Below are positions 34,393-46,798 of a DNA stretch of 64,000 nt, one piece after another (position 1 is the first letter of the stretch; every line of letters starts with the position of its first letter). Origin of the DNA: Lunularia cruciata (taxonomy: Eukaryota > Streptophyta > Marchantiopsida > Lunulariales > Lunulariaceae); NCBI GenBank assembly GCA_948567375.1, contig OX419756.1, positions 68,736,552 through 68,800,551 on the forward strand, in the 5' to 3' direction. The notes beneath the pieces are model-generated. The model was not told the origin of the DNA and made no database searches. It saw only the letters and a list, made by a program, of their open reading frames with translations. Made by a program: the position numbers and the translations under genes.

Positions 34393-34626
34393 TCATGTGT
34401 ACAAGATGTACAAAATCACCTCAAAGACATCATAATGAACTACATGGTATACAAATGTATCTTGGTTCTCTAACATAAGTTCAGCCCTCTCTTCTCCTAA
34501 TGTTCTCTCCAAGTCAGCTCTCATAGCCTCCTTCTGCCTAATGTAGAATTGAACGTGGAACATTATCTTGCCTCCTAGAGAGGTCCCGGCAACGGAACCA
34601 AAAATGTGAGCCGGCCTATTTCTCAC
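34393..34626 (-). CDS. Short leader frame next to the primer site
   Basis: A 77-codon frame starts in the last bases of the 5' LTR and runs through the primer site into the leader (FHVQFYIRQKEAMRADLERT, ENQDTFVYHVVHYDVFEVIL). The same frame is open in the detached copy at 26,483-26,743 with only a few changes. It may be a conserved upstream frame or only reflect the youth of the two copies. Confidence 0.3.
   Translation of the reverse strand: MRNRPAHIFGSVAGTSLGGKIMFHVQFYIRQKEAMRADLERTLGEERAELMLENQDTFVYHVVHYDVFEVILYILYT
34583..34600 (-). other. Primer-binding site, tRNA-Asp type
   Basis: Four bases inside the 5' LTR the - strand reads TGGTTCCGTTGCCGGGAC. It matches 14 of 18 bases of the complement of the plant tRNA-Asp 3' end (TGGCGCCGTTGCCGGGGA), a primer used by Athila/Tat-like gypsy elements. 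Confidence 0.85.
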
Positions 34627-35296
34627 TCAGGATGAACCTCTAATGGCTATTATGGTAGCACACCATGGACTAAGAAGGCAAGGAACCCCAACTCCATCAT
34701 ACTCCTCCAAGGCTACCACTCCAAGACTCAAGACATTGCTCACTAGAGAACTCAATGAGAGAGAGATAGTTGCAAATGAAAGGATGATGAGTACCTCCTC
34801 ACCCCTTCTTTACATACTTGTGAAATAGTTACGTACCAAAGTTACTAATTACCGCAATAACTCAAGTTACTAGACTAAAAGTCAAGTAAAATCAAAAAGT
34901 AGAAAGGAATATCCATTCACATGGGCATATTCCCCTAAGCATGTGGTCTTATCTTGATCCAACCACTAAGTCAAGGATTCCTTCACATGGGCTATCCTTG
35001 GACTAAAGAAGAATCCAAAACAAAAAGGCTTGCGGGCCCAAGAGTTCTCAACTCTTTCCTCAAAGCCAAACACCTAGGAATAATACCAAGTCGACAAACT
35101 AAAATCCAAAATAGTGGTGCTCATCTTTTCTACTTCCTCTAAAGTAAGGTCCCCTCTATCTTAGCTATGACTAACTTTAGCTAACCATGACTAATATAGA
35201 ACCATCCTTTATCTCTATGTAAACAATATCTCTTAAGTACTTGTAATACCAAGCTAAATATCACAATACCACACACATGCACAAATGGGTGTTATA
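34605..35296 (-). repeat. 5' LTR of the young gypsy element
   Basis: This 692-bp LTR equals the 3' LTR in length with about 13 differences. Its TATA box reads TATGTAA (34,816-34,810) instead of TATATAA, and its outer end reads TATAACACC instead of TGTAACACC. The flank beyond is GTATT; no matching GTATT is found on the other side because that side is rearranged. Confidence 0.93.
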
Positions 35297-35301
35297 GTAT
35301 T

Positions 35302-36584
35302 GCACCTCTACTAGGTGTAGATCCTCTACCACCACCTCTACCACCTCGTCCTCGATGAACTGGAGCTCCTCTATTACCTACCATAGTAGCCCTACCACTC
35401 TGTAACTTTGGGTATAGGTCAAAGCATTGGTCACTAGTGTGACCAAATTGGTGGCAATGCTCACACTACCTCTTTGCCAGTTGTGATGCACCAGAGGTAT
35501 CGCTGCCTTGAGTACACTCTCTCCTATGGTGAGGTCCACCACAATTCCAACAAGCAGCACTACCACTCATTGGTTGTTGTTGACCTAAAAAGGAAGGTAA
35601 GGGTCTAGCTTCACTAGGCCTCATGCTCGCTCCATAGGATCTGGGCTATCCACCCTGTCCTCAAAAACCAATTGGGCATGGTGCACTCTACTGCACTCTA
35701 GAAGAAGTAACAACTATGGATGAGGTCTCCCTACCAAATCTTGATGTCACTACCCTCTCTTCCACCATGTTGAGCTCAATACCCTCAGCCAAACCAAAGA
35801 CCATTGCCAAAGTGGGTGAAGTAGCCTATAACAACATAGCATCACGAACTCTACATCGTAACTCCTTGTCCAGTATCCCATACCAAAATTGGATTGCTTG
35901 GACCTCAGTAGCTCCTTAAGTGAAACTGATAAGCTGCCTCTTGCGAGTGTATGCCTCACATAGGCTCTCTCCAACCTTCCATTGGAACTCCTACAAGCTC
36001 CTCAGCTTGTCAGTCCGCACTCCTTGGTAGTTCTACCTCAAACATAGGAAGAACTCCACCATGGGGTTAAACCCTGGTACCACATCATCTCCTATAGCGG
36101 TACCTCTACTCGTGGTAGCACTATCTCCAACTATTTCACCTCCACTAGCTCCACCAATGCCACTTGAGCTAGAACCTGTGGATATAGCCAATCTACCCCG
36201 GGCAATCGAGCCTGAAGTGATCAAGATATAGTTTGGAGACCAATACTGTCTCCATAACTCAATCTCCTCCAAATGAACTCTCCTAAAATCATGGTAATCG
36301 TCCATTGGTGGACCCTCCAAATGCTGAAACAACCCCTTCCATGCCATGAAGGGTGTAAACAAAGTCAGGTTCCGCATTTGCTGTAGATCACACCAACTAT
36401 CAAACTCTTGGATAAAGTCATCCAACTCAATGGTACCCATTATACTAGAGTAACACTTAGGGCCTTTAGAGGCCCCATAAATCTTTTCCATTTCCCACAA
36501 CAATAGTGCGGACACGCCAAGTGCACTTTTAATTGAATCAACTCCTTTGTCAAACTCCAACTCAGAGTCAATCTCCTCCCTCAC
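35302..36584 (-). pseudogene. Gag of gypsy family 3, truncated by an insertion
   Basis: The frame MREEIDSELEFDKGVDSIKS to 36,033 includes LDDFIQEFDSWCDLQQMRNL and FMAWKGLFQHLEGPPMDDYH, a gag capsid. Degraded frames continue to two zinc knuckles near 35,430-35,560: CWNCGGPHHRREC and CEHCHQFGHTSDQC, the second canonical. The reading ends at a Gly/Arg-rich tail where the young gypsy 5' LTR begins. Pol of this family is not found in the window. Confidence 0.75.
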
Positions 36585-37614
36585 TGGGACCTAAGATACA
36601 TGTTGTATATCAAGCACCACTCCAAGTAAACCCATTGCGTATTGCAAGGCTAACTCCTCTAAAATCCCCAAAGAACTCTATCGTGACAAAGTAATTGCAA
36701 CTGCAACCACAAACCGAAACCATAAACGATAACCACAGATCGCAAGTACCACGCCAATACCAATTGAGCACCACCATGTGCCAACACTACCCACTAATGT
36801 AACAAATGGAACACTATCCTAAACTAACAAAACACTACCCACTAATGTAACTCTAACTAAGATAACTACACTAGGGGCAAGGAAGACCTATAACCTGCCA
36901 TCACAACACACATTCTCACGGTTTGTAGATCATCACTTCTTGCCTCACCGGAGAGAAACAAAGATATTCTGATTGATCATCACTCAAGCCTCACTACCAA
37001 GAGCACACCAGAGCACCAACGCTCAAAATGCAAAGCATCTCACACAAATACGACTCACAAACAAGAAGCAAAGAATGGAGGGAGTCCAATTACAAGAATG
37101 CTAAACAAAACACTCCATCTCATAAATCAACATAGGATTGATTCTGCCACCATTTGGCATTTGACATAATCACAATACCTATCTACTTCCTGAGCTATGA
37201 GGATCATTGAAGATTGGATCAAAGTTCTTCTCGCAAATCCTTCACAAAATCTAATGTAAATCTGACATAAATCCCTAAAAATAGCTGACTGCCAAATCCT
37301 CCGCTAACTCTTCACTCGAGCCAAATTGGAAAAATTAATTTTGTCCAATCTCTAATTCACAAGGATGTGCTCCCAACTCCACTTTCAATTTTAGTTTTTG
37401 AGCTCAACTCGCAACAAATTGGTCTTGAGCTCAAAATCACAACTACTGCTTGAAAAGTGCTTCTCCTTGGCTCCAATTTTGCCAATGCTTCCGCACACAC
37501 TCTCTCTTAGGGAAATCTGAACTACTTGATCGAGACACCATGATCTACCAAGCTTGGAGATACCACCAACACTCAAAGTTCTTGCACCCAATTTTCTCTT
37601 GACTCACTCTTTGA
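36585..37614 (-). other. Leader region of gypsy family 3
   Basis: This 1-kb stretch lies between the LTR-like block and gag. It has no long frame. I see no clear tRNA-complementary primer site next to 37,615, so the exact LTR boundary stays open. Confidence 0.4.
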
Positions 37615-38061
37615 TGTAATCAGATTATTTACAACTCGAATCAACTAAACTCAGATCAATACTTGATCTGATCCTCAACAACTTGCCAGCAATAAGGCAC
37701 TAATTATAGTTAATCCACACCCACTCTAGCTAAGAGAATCCAAGTGACGCTTGTCGGCTGTTTGTCCACTCTAGCCAGGAACTCAAAGGCTCAACATCAG
37801 AGAAGTGAGCTCTCTAGAGCTGCACTTCCAAGGTATACTTCTGATTTTGACCTAGGTCTCATCCCAATGGTCCTCCTGATGGCACACCCAACGGTGCGGA
37901 TGGTGCAAGTGATGGTGGGCCCTGCCATGATTCAGTACCCTAAACATGAAATCTGACCATCAAAAAGTAGTCTATGAGTAACTACCAAAATGCCTCTAAC
38001 TACTATCATTGGAACTCCAATGTCCAAGCAATCTAGATGCGACACTACAAATAATGTGACA
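37615..38061 (-). repeat. Probable 5' LTR of gypsy family 3
   Basis: This block is shared with 3,577-4,051 and partly with 26,279-26,468. On the - strand it begins TGTCACATTATTTG and would end CTGATTACA at 37,615, giving 447 bp with TG/CA ends. It lies upstream of the family 3 gag. The other two copies continue past this end with shared sequence, so the boundary could be wrong. Confidence 0.6.
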
Positions 38062-39029
38062 AAGGCCTACTATTAGTTGGGCAAAAGAGGAGTGGACATC
38101 TAGAAGACTGAGTTCTTATAGTAGCGACCCATATTCTCTTCTTCCCTTCATTATCATTGAGTCCATTTAGGATTCAACAGCATGTATACCATCATAGACT
38201 TGAGGATGCAAAAGTAGCACTTAGACACCATGTTGCATCTCTCTCTTTTTCTTCACCTCCTTCTTCTCAACCATAGTGATAGGTTTTAGTGGATCCACAT
38301 TTATATACAACTTATGTACATTTATATATATTTATACACATCTTATGTCCAACACATTTTCTCAATTTCTCTTTGTCAAAATCTCATATATATTTTCATG
38401 TATTTTGTATCACTTATGCCTTGTGCATTGAACCAAGCATCACTTGGCACCTACATGCACCACCCACAAACGATGAGTGACATTGCACGTTGCCCTTCAC
38501 CAAACTGCCAAAGTCAATGGACCCTACCAACTCTAAGCACTTAAGCGGGCTATTGTGCATCTCCCTTCACCAAACTGCCAAACTCGGCGGACCCTAGCAA
38601 CTTTGAGCACCTACGTGTACCACTAGGCATCAACTCCATCATAAATCTGCATCTCAACACCTATGTGTGCCATCAGGCATCAACCTCATCATAAATCTAT
38701 GTCACTTAGCACCTACACGTGCCATCAAGCATCATGCAAAACCCAGGTGGCGCCACTCAACATCAACATAAACTTGACAATGGGTGGTATTGGGTGGCAT
38801 TTAGCATCAATGGGCGATACAAGGTGTTGGTAGAGATCACCAATGAGCATCAACTAGCATCAACTAGTGAAAATTGGCTGATTAAAAATAGAGTCTTAAT
38901 CAATTTTCTTAAACTCATCTTTATTATAATCATATTGAGGTTACATTATGGTATACTATTTGCTATCACTAGAGTATGTTGAATTTGGAGTGGGATATTG
39001 AACTTCAATGAGCACTTTGAAATATTGGC
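38062..39029. repeat. Irregular repeats of a ggcacctacatgcacca-like word
   Basis: Between about 38,430 and 38,870 words such as agcaccta(c/t), catcaggcatcaac and caccaaactgccaaa recur at irregular spacing of roughly 60-100 bases. No gene is recognised. The style resembles 22,080-22,460, and both may be parts of one LTR family, which is unproven. Confidence 0.45.
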
Positions 39030-40430
39030 TTATTTCCTCAAGAGATTTCCGGCCTGTAAGAGACTCATTTTGATTTCATGAGTGCACTTTGACTCTAAAC
39101 TCTTCTCCTTGAATTTTTGTTTGTTTACCCTAGCTTTCCGTATATCTGCACTCAATTTTTTCTCAATTTCAACTTTCATCTTCTCTATCTCTAATATGAC
39201 ATGCTTGGCTTCCATTTTCATCAATGTTTTCTCTCTTTTCTTCATGTTGGTAGCTTCTAGTTTAGCTAGTCATAACCTCTCCCTAGACTTTATAGTATAT
39301 GCCTTCAACATGGTAATTTTTGCTAAATCATGAGACAATGACATACTAGGTGACATTTGTGATACCTTACTTGCTTATATTCCACCTTTTCTCCTCTTTG
39401 TGTCATATTCTCTTTCTTGGTTGAGGAAAGTACACTTGATTCCATCCCTTGTAGAAGTTAAAGGAGGTGATGTAACAAAAGGTGAGTCTTCTACTGGTGT
39501 AACAAATGGTGACTCATCCTTGAGTGATAGGATTCCATTGTCTATGTAAACACTCAATATACTTTCAACCCCTTGGGTATTTAGGACAAATTTGGGACAC
39601 AAGTCCAAGAGTACCACCTGAGGAGGAGATGGGAATTGAGAGCACTCCTTTGCACCTTCATGGAATTCTCCATGCCAACCTTGCTTGAATTGGGATTTAA
39701 ATCTCCCAAACTTACCATAGCAAGCAGACTAATTTTTGCTTTATTCCTAAACCTAGAATCTATTCTAGCAAAATGGGCACACATTCCATTCAATTTATCT
39801 TCTATAGTTCTCCACCCTTTGCCATTTTTGTTCTCTATGAATCTTCTCCTATAGACTTGTTCTTAAGCTCCCAAATTTCTTTGTGTTGTTTCATGTACCT
39901 CAACCATTTCTTGTAAAGCCAGTCAAGTGTCATAGAAGGAGGAAATCCTTGCCCTTCCCTTATCAAAATTGATGCCATGCAATTGAAAGCGGTCAATTTC
40001 TGAATGGGCTTTTTGCAATTCTACCATGAATTTGTGAAAAATGCTTAAGGTCCTCCAAATAATCCAATATTTGGCCATAATGGTGCATTGCCATGTAGAA
40101 CAATTCATCATTTTTTGTTTTTCCAAGCATTAAAGAAGCATCCTCAATAGTTCTCCAAAAATCCCTAATGGTTGTTCATGTTGTGGTTGTGAATCCAAAG
40201 GCAAGTCTATAGATCTTAGATTTGCATCCAAAAGTGAGTCTTGTGCCCTGCAACAAGGTACTTTATCTCCCATTGTTAAATTTTTGTTGCACTTTTGGAG
40301 TAAAATTCCTAAAAATCCCATCAATTTCTTGGTTGCCATGGGGCGGCACTGATCATTTTCCCCAACTTGCTCTATCTTTTGCCGCACTTATCGGTGGAAA
40401 TAAAACTAAAAAACCGTAATTTAGTTGACT
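39030..40430 (-). pseudogene. Unrecognised protein-coding repeat, copy 1
   Basis: Broken frames on the - strand read LDANLRSIDLPLDSQPQHEQ, then MHHYGQILDYLEDLKHFSQI, then GWRTIEDKLNGMCAHFARID and FRNKAKISLLAMVSLGDLNP. A Lys/Glu-rich, coiled-coil-like end follows (KMEAKHVILEIEKMKVEIEK). The HHYxxILDYLEDLxHF and GWxTIEDKLN motifs recur in copy 2 at 42.1-42.5 kb in the opposite orientation. I know no family with this signature. It could be the gag or accessory protein of an undescribed plant element. Confidence 0.45.
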
Positions 40431-42102
40431 AATAGAAGGAGCATTTGCACTTGGGATGGTGAATTTGAGTTGAAACTTTGAATAGTCAAGAGCAAGCACT
40501 TTGAATCCACAAAAAAATTATAAATCAAGACCAACTCACCCAACTACACGGCCATCTTTCCAAGAAACCATGTTACCTTTCTGACTATCATTTATTTTAG
40601 TATGGCATTCCTTAACCTCGATAACATTGTGCTTGATTTTATAAATGAATGCAACTTGGACAAAATAACTGAATTTACGTAGCAATCATTTATTACCATC
40701 TCATCTTGCTATAGAGTTCAATAAAGATAATTACAAAGTCTGTTATTTATCCCATAGACATCCATCAAATCTATTTCTGAAACCCTCCAATATTTATATG
40801 GATAGTGTAGAGTGTGATCTTACATATAAATTACAAGTATAATGTTTGCAAAAGTATAAAGGTTTACTAAATTGGGGCCACACATGAGAGATAAGCAATT
40901 AACTATTGGTGTTCACTACCATTTTCCATAATGTAAGAGTGAGATTTTCTCTAGCTCATGAAGAAGTGATGTAAACTAAAATTAGAAAATTAAATTGGCA
41001 TCAAATTTGTGGTTTTTATGAGAATATTGAAAGAAAAAAGATAATATTTAATGATAGATTACAAGGTATGGATAGTGCTCCTCAATTTGCTCTCAATCAA
41101 AAATCCACTCTAGTGATAAAGTGGTGCAAAAGAACCCTTTTGGGGTTCAAAAATTACTTTCACCGGATATTTATGGGGATGAGGATACCAATAAGCAGTT
41201 CTCATAGTGCCTGTAACAAAAGTTCTTTGGAAAGAGAAACATCCATAATGTTATTCTGGATCCCATCCTAGATAGTGGAAACTTTATGAGTCATTTCCAC
41301 TCTCTCCCTTGCATACAACCAAATTCAAGTTTATGGGACAAAAATCAGGAACCAATAATGATTGTTAATGATACATATTAAATATGATTACATATACTTT
41401 GTATTGACCTAGAATGAACACAAGTGGAACAACCGCACACATAATCATATGTTTACACAAGGCCTCAAACAATATAATGTGACAATGCCCAAGGGCTTCC
41501 CAAGTATAATTTGATAATTTGGATTGCAATCACTTTATCACCTTATTCAAATTCAGTAGTACAAAATAACCAAGGATTCCCACAGCAATCCCTCCCAATC
41601 TCACTTCTTTGAGTAGTTTCATTGGTTTTGGGTGAAAATTGATTGTGGTTTTACCAATTTTTAAGTTTATGATCTGCTGTTAGAGGTTGTTGTAATTGAA
41701 TATGCACTAAAAACGTTGAATCTTGGTTCTTGGTTGCTTATTGTGTGGCAAGATTTGAGAGCGTGCAATCATTCATTTTAGGGAATGGGAGAGAAACTAA
41801 ATAGTCAGCTTTGCAAGGAATTGAGAATTCAAGCTCAAGCTCAAGTGTGGTAGCAAATATAGAGTGCATGTAGCACTTCCCCTTGAATTTGGAAGAGGAG
41901 TTTTATATCCAATTTTGAGTTCTATTCCTTTTGATTATGCTTTAGATTCTTCTACCATTTTATTTCCTTCTCTTGAAAAATCTAGCATTGCCACGCATTC
42001 TCCTCCCATAGTGAAATCAAGACTTGTTGAACATAGCTTCCTTGGGTAATCAGAACTTTCATTGGGTTCAAATTTATTGGATCTGTCAATGCTTTATTAG
42101 GT
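40431..42102. other. Spacer between inverted copies
   Basis: No gene is recognised. The + strand from about 41,860 reads VALPLEFGRGVLYPILSSIP, probably the start of copy 2. Confidence 0.4.
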
Positions 42103-43336
42103 TTGAAGTCATTGGATCCATTGAGAGTATCAATATCATTGGGGTCAAAGTCAAAATTAGGGGATGAAGATAGGTTTAGAATAATACCCCACCATTATAG
42201 TAAAATTTTGGATTATCTAGAGGACCTGGATCATTTCAAGAAAATCCATGGAGGTAAATGTAAGAAATCCATCCAAAATAATATTGCATTCAATTACATA
42301 GCCTCCTATCTCATGAATTTTGGAAAGTGTTATCTTGAATCTATGAATGGAGAAAGATCATAACAAGAAGTGTGCTTGGTACTTGCCTGCTTATAAAACC
42401 AATCAAAATTGGAAGGAGAAGAACACAAGAGAAGTACTCCCAAAGAAAGAAATCAAATGAGGATGGAAGACCATTGAAGATAAACTTAATCATTAATGTC
42501 CACATTATGTAAGATGGATCTTCTATCTGATGCAAGAGCTTACGTTTCTTCACTTTGCCTTGTTTCTTTAAGAGTCAAAAGTGAATTCTCTAAGATAATC
42601 ATGGATGAGGAAATAGGATCCCAAGTTACATTTGAACTCTTGATGGAGGAATATGCAAAAGAAACACCCAAGTTCAACCTTGCAAACACAAGGGTTTTTT
42701 GTTCTAAATACACAAGAGACATTTCATTATGTACCATTCTCTCAATGCTTTGAGGAGTATAATGTGCAAGGGCAAAAGGAGGAGAGTTGATCAAGATCAA
42801 ATTGTGAAGACTTTCAAGCTCAACCAACTCTCCTTATAGACAAAGAATCACCTCAAGAATACTAAATGCATTTGGGCAAGAATTGCCCATGCTTGGACAC
42901 TCAGGTGATAGCAACTAATGTAATTATAATTTTATTAATGTAAATGAGACACTTGCATACTCCTACATTCATTCCTTGAGATAGCTAGTGAATATTTCAT
43001 TTTTTTGTTCCTGGTATTATATTGTATTTCAAGTGCACATGATTAGTGTACAAGAGTTACTTGCTATGTTCAATGTCTCTCTTATCTTGCTTCAAGAGCA
43101 CTAAGAATAAGTGTCGGTTTGTGCCAATGTCTTGCTTGTTTTGGAAAATTGTGAGTGGTCTTGGTTTGGAAAAAAAGTTCAAGATTATAAAAAATAACGA
43201 TTTTGTGTTGTGTGAGCTTTGGTTTCACAAAGGAGTGGGGTTTTGTGACAATTTTGAGCTAGTCTTTGAGCTAGCTAAAAACTGGGTTTCATTTAGAGAT
43301 TGTGCCAATCCCACAAAAAAACTAAGGTTGTGCTAA
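42103..43336 (+). pseudogene. Unrecognised protein-coding repeat, copy 2
   Basis: The frame at 42,103-42,363 reads LRVSISLGSKSKLGDEDRFR and then HHYSKILDYLEDLDHFKKIH. In a shifted frame near 42,460 GWKTIEDKLNH follows. These match copy 1 in the same order. Later frames are hydrophobic or Cys-rich (43,046-43,336) and not recognisable. Multiple stops show it is dead. Confidence 0.45.
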
Positions 43337-46300
43337 GTGCTCACTAGGGTTCCGTTGAGGAAGTCAAGTTTTGCTTCATTTTTGCTTTGGTTTTGCTCTA
43401 GTTTTTGCTTTAGTTATAAAGAAGATGTAAGTTTCTACTAGGGTGTCATGGGGATTTTTCATGCTATTTGAGGGTGTAGGTGGAGGGGGGACGGGTTGTG
43501 TCTTTTGAGCAGGTATTGTGGGGGTTTTGCATGGTATCAAAAACATTCATTGTGTAATGTATCAAATATTTGACTATACAAATAAACAAGGTGCACCTCA
43601 CAAAAGAAAGCACAAAGAAGCAAATTAAGAACACAAGGTCTAGGGTTAAAGACAAAGGCACATCAAATGGAAGGAACTCAATAGAATAAAATATTCATAT
43701 GTACATGTCCATATAAAGTCATATATTATCAAGCATAAACTAATATAATTTTGTCATCTTCCTCATAATAGTGTCAATAGTACCCTCATGAACAAAGGGT
43801 CTATCATTGGGAGTGTCAATTTTAATGTGAAGTAGAGGGTCAAAAGACACTAGAGGAATTATAGCGTCCATTCCCTCCAAATCTACATCCTCCATATTTG
43901 TCTTTGGTAGTAGTCGCTGCAATCTAATATGCTCTGAGGCAACATTCACTAATGAAAGGTCTAGCAATATATGATGAACTATATCTCCAAAGAAGATCCC
44001 ACTCTATATCATGCATAGAGGGTCAGGAAAGACAAAGGCTAGACTATTATAAGAATCCATATTATATTGATATAGATGACCTAAATTCTACTTGTCCATG
44101 AGAAACCCAATAATAGAGCCGATATATACTCCAAAATCTCTTAAGAAGAGCAATCAATGAAGATCAATGTGAATCTCCTACACTATTATAAAATGGAATA
44201 GAAAATGGAGGATAAATAATACCATGGGCAGGGTTCTTACAATAAGGTAAGAATGTACTATCCACTATCAAAATATAAATTATCTTGCAATGATAAATGC
44301 ATTATAAGATCTATGGATGTAGTCCCAATGTTAGTTCTTGTACACATCCATATCACCAAACATCCCCATAAGGTAAAAATTTTGTGTACATCCTTTGATA
44401 AGAACTTTGGCTCCACATGTCCTTCAACAAATGCTCACAATGTCATCTTGTGTTATTTTTCCAAATGATAACCTCAAAATGTGCAACACAAAACTCCACA
44501 AAATCCCTAACTCTAGGACAAGGGATATATTTCAAAGTATAACTCTCTCTATAAATGAATTATCCATCATGTTCCACCACAAAAGATCACTAGCTAGAGA
44601 GACAACTAGTATCCCACATGATATCCACCAAACAACCAAAACCAAGACTAAAATCTTTCTTTGCATGTCATGGGTATGAATTAAGCAAGGAATAAACTTT
44701 CTTATCTCACTAATCCTATATCACAACATTAATAGTTTGAAATCTTGCATGTGAGTTTTTTTCTCCTCTCCTCTAGCCACTCAATCTCTTGAGGTTGAAA
44801 TTGGGTGGAAGTGCAAGATCATATGAAAGTTGAGGTCTCCAAGAAATAATATCCATATCAAGTGTCATCACATTAGCCTCTCCTGTAGGCAACCCATTCA
44901 AATTAAGCTCTATTTTCATCTCCATTGGTTTCATCCCTAACTCATGCTCTAGTCTGTTTGATTCCTCTCACTAATCATATGAAAAAGGTCTATCTAGGTC
45001 TCCCATGCATATTAAAGTCTCCAATTGATTGTCACAAAGGGTATTCACAAAAGAAAATCCTAGAATCCTCATAAGCCTCCTCTAAAGATGTGGTCATGTG
45101 AGCTAACTCACCTTGAAATCTTGCCAACTAGGTTTGAGTACTCTTTAACTCTCCCATAAAGAGTTGGAACTCTTGGCAATAAGTGACCACCTACAACCTA
45201 TAAGCCTCTGTTGCTCTCTATCTCCCATCCTCATGAAATCTACTTTTTCTATGTTTTCTCTCACCAACATCAAGTACAAATCCCCTCTCTCATTCTACTC
45301 TCTTTCCTCCCAAGAACTTGCTCTCTCTCATCTATGTCCTCAATACACTCTCTCTCATTCAAGTTTTCCTATATGCACTCTCTCCTCAAGAACTATATCT
45401 CTCTCCTCTACATCTCTCACTATGCATTCTCTCTTCTCCAAGCCCTCCTCTATGATACCCATAATGTTCTCTCTCTTTATGCCCCAAGCCCTCCACTAAA
45501 CATTCTCTCTTAATAAGAACTTGCATGATTGTAGAAGATTTTTCCACTCTAGCACTATTGGCCAAAATAGAATCTATATCACACACTCTCTCTCTCTCTC
45601 TCAAGGCTTTAGTACCTTTGGTAGTGGTAGCTCTCAAACTACATTGTATTTTTTCTCCATGTGTCAAGGTAATGTCTTCTCTTTCTAATAGAGGGGACTC
45701 TCTAGAGACCAACTCCTCCATTATAGGACATGCATCACTCAACCATGGCTCTCCCTCTCTCTCATGAACCTCACTTTCTCTCGTTCCTACTATGCTCTAA
45801 GCTCACTCTACTCCATAACTCTTAACTATCTCCTAGCTTGGGCCTTGCTCAAATACAAATAATGAGGAAGGAAGGTCATATATGGATAACCTCTAATGGC
45901 ATAACATATAGCACTCCTTAGGTAATATAGAAGACTCCTCAACTCCTCTCATGATGGCAATAAGATCCTCTCAAATATGTATATGGTAACTTGTGCACAT
46001 ATTAAATTTACATTCATATCAAATTATTGACATATATATTGTAAACACCACCAACTCCATAATGTCATTTATTCCATATGAGGTACATGGCACATGGAGA
46101 AAATATAGTATTTCCAAAATACATGTCTACTAACTGAATCCCCACTCACCTTCCTCATCTGGACTCTTGTCAGCTCCATCTTCAACATATGTTTGATCTT
46201 GAGGTATGGTGTCATAGTATATCTCTCCCTTGCAAATGAATATGCTCTCCATGAACACATGGGATGAGTAACTGACAGACAAATGTCATTGTCTACCTGT

Positions 46301-46389
46301 GTCCATTGGGCCTACATAGATGCTTCTGCATGAAAGCAAGCTCCACACTAATGGCCTGCAACATGAGTTCAACCCAATCATAATCCTCT
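43337..46389. other. Anonymous sequence with CT-rich parts
   Basis: No gene is recognised. Between 45,210 and 45,770 the + strand is rich in CTCTC words, including a pure CT run at about 45,586-45,602. The opposing frames at 45,164-45,513 (+) and 45,386-45,742 (-) are products of this low-complexity composition. Confidence 0.5.
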
Positions 46390-46787
46390 TGTAAAAGACC
46401 AAGACCAAGGAGAGAACTAGAAGAATAGAAGATCACATTGGGACACTAGAGTATGAGAAAACTCCAAATGCCTAGCATGAGCTTTGGCTTTGGTATTTAT
46501 AGTGAGTAAAGGCTCTTGAGAAGCTTCTCAAGAAACTTCCTTGAGCCGCTTTCTTGGAGTGCAAGCCAAATTAAACAAGAAGCTTCTCAAGAAGCTTCCT
46601 TCTATAAACCACTTACTTGGCATGCAAGCTAAGCTAGTTGGAAGCTTCTAGAAGCTAATTACTTGGTGTACAAGCTAAACTAGCCAAGAAGCTTCCTAGA
46701 TACTTTTAGAATATTCTAGGCTTATTTGGTCTATTCATTACTTCATTAGCCCTAACTAACTTTGTCACTAAACTCCATATTGTTACA
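46390..46787 (-). repeat. 3' LTR of the chromovirus (copy B)
   Basis: It reads TGTAACAATATGG to GGTCTTTTACA on the - strand. A TATAAATA box lies at 46,501-46,494, and the U3 region upstream of it holds seven GAAnnTTC dyads. Confidence 0.92.
46520..46716 (-). promoter_or_regulatory. Heat-shock-element array in LTR copy B
   Basis: GAAnnTTC dyads occur at 46,520, 46,532, 46,579, 46,591, 46,641, 46,688 and 46,709. The one at 46,641-46,653 is GAAGCTTCTAGAA, a perfect three-unit nGAAnnTTCnnGAAn element, the binding site consensus of heat-shock factors. The array ends about 20 bp upstream of TATAAATA in LTR orientation. Binding and inducibility are inference from the consensus. Confidence 0.7.
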
Positions 46788-46798
46788 TATTCCCCCAC
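46788..46798 (-). other. Chromovirus polypurine tract
   Basis: The - strand reads GTGGGGGAATA directly before the 3' LTR, a typical gypsy plus-strand primer. Confidence 0.85.

Larger units (their letters stand above)
26722..35296 (-). mobile_element. Ty3/gypsy element, young, Athila/Tat-like
   Basis: Two 692-bp LTRs (26,722-27,413 and 34,605-35,296) enclose gag, protease, RT, RNase H and integrase in gypsy order on the - strand. By eye the LTRs differ at about 13 sites (about 2%), far fewer than the copia LTRs. A tRNA-Asp-type primer site and the absence of a chromodomain after integrase favour a non-chromovirus (Athila/Tat-like) lineage; that is inference. Stops at the start of RT and RNase H, a 47-bp duplication in integrase and a solo LTR in gag-pol make it non-autonomous. 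It interrupts the gag of family 3 at 35,297. Confidence 0.93.

Noticed and set aside
45164-45742. Overlapping frames of 100-118 codons on both strands
   Set aside because: They arise from CT/GA low-complexity sequence and encode Ser/Leu- or Arg/Glu-rich nonsense.
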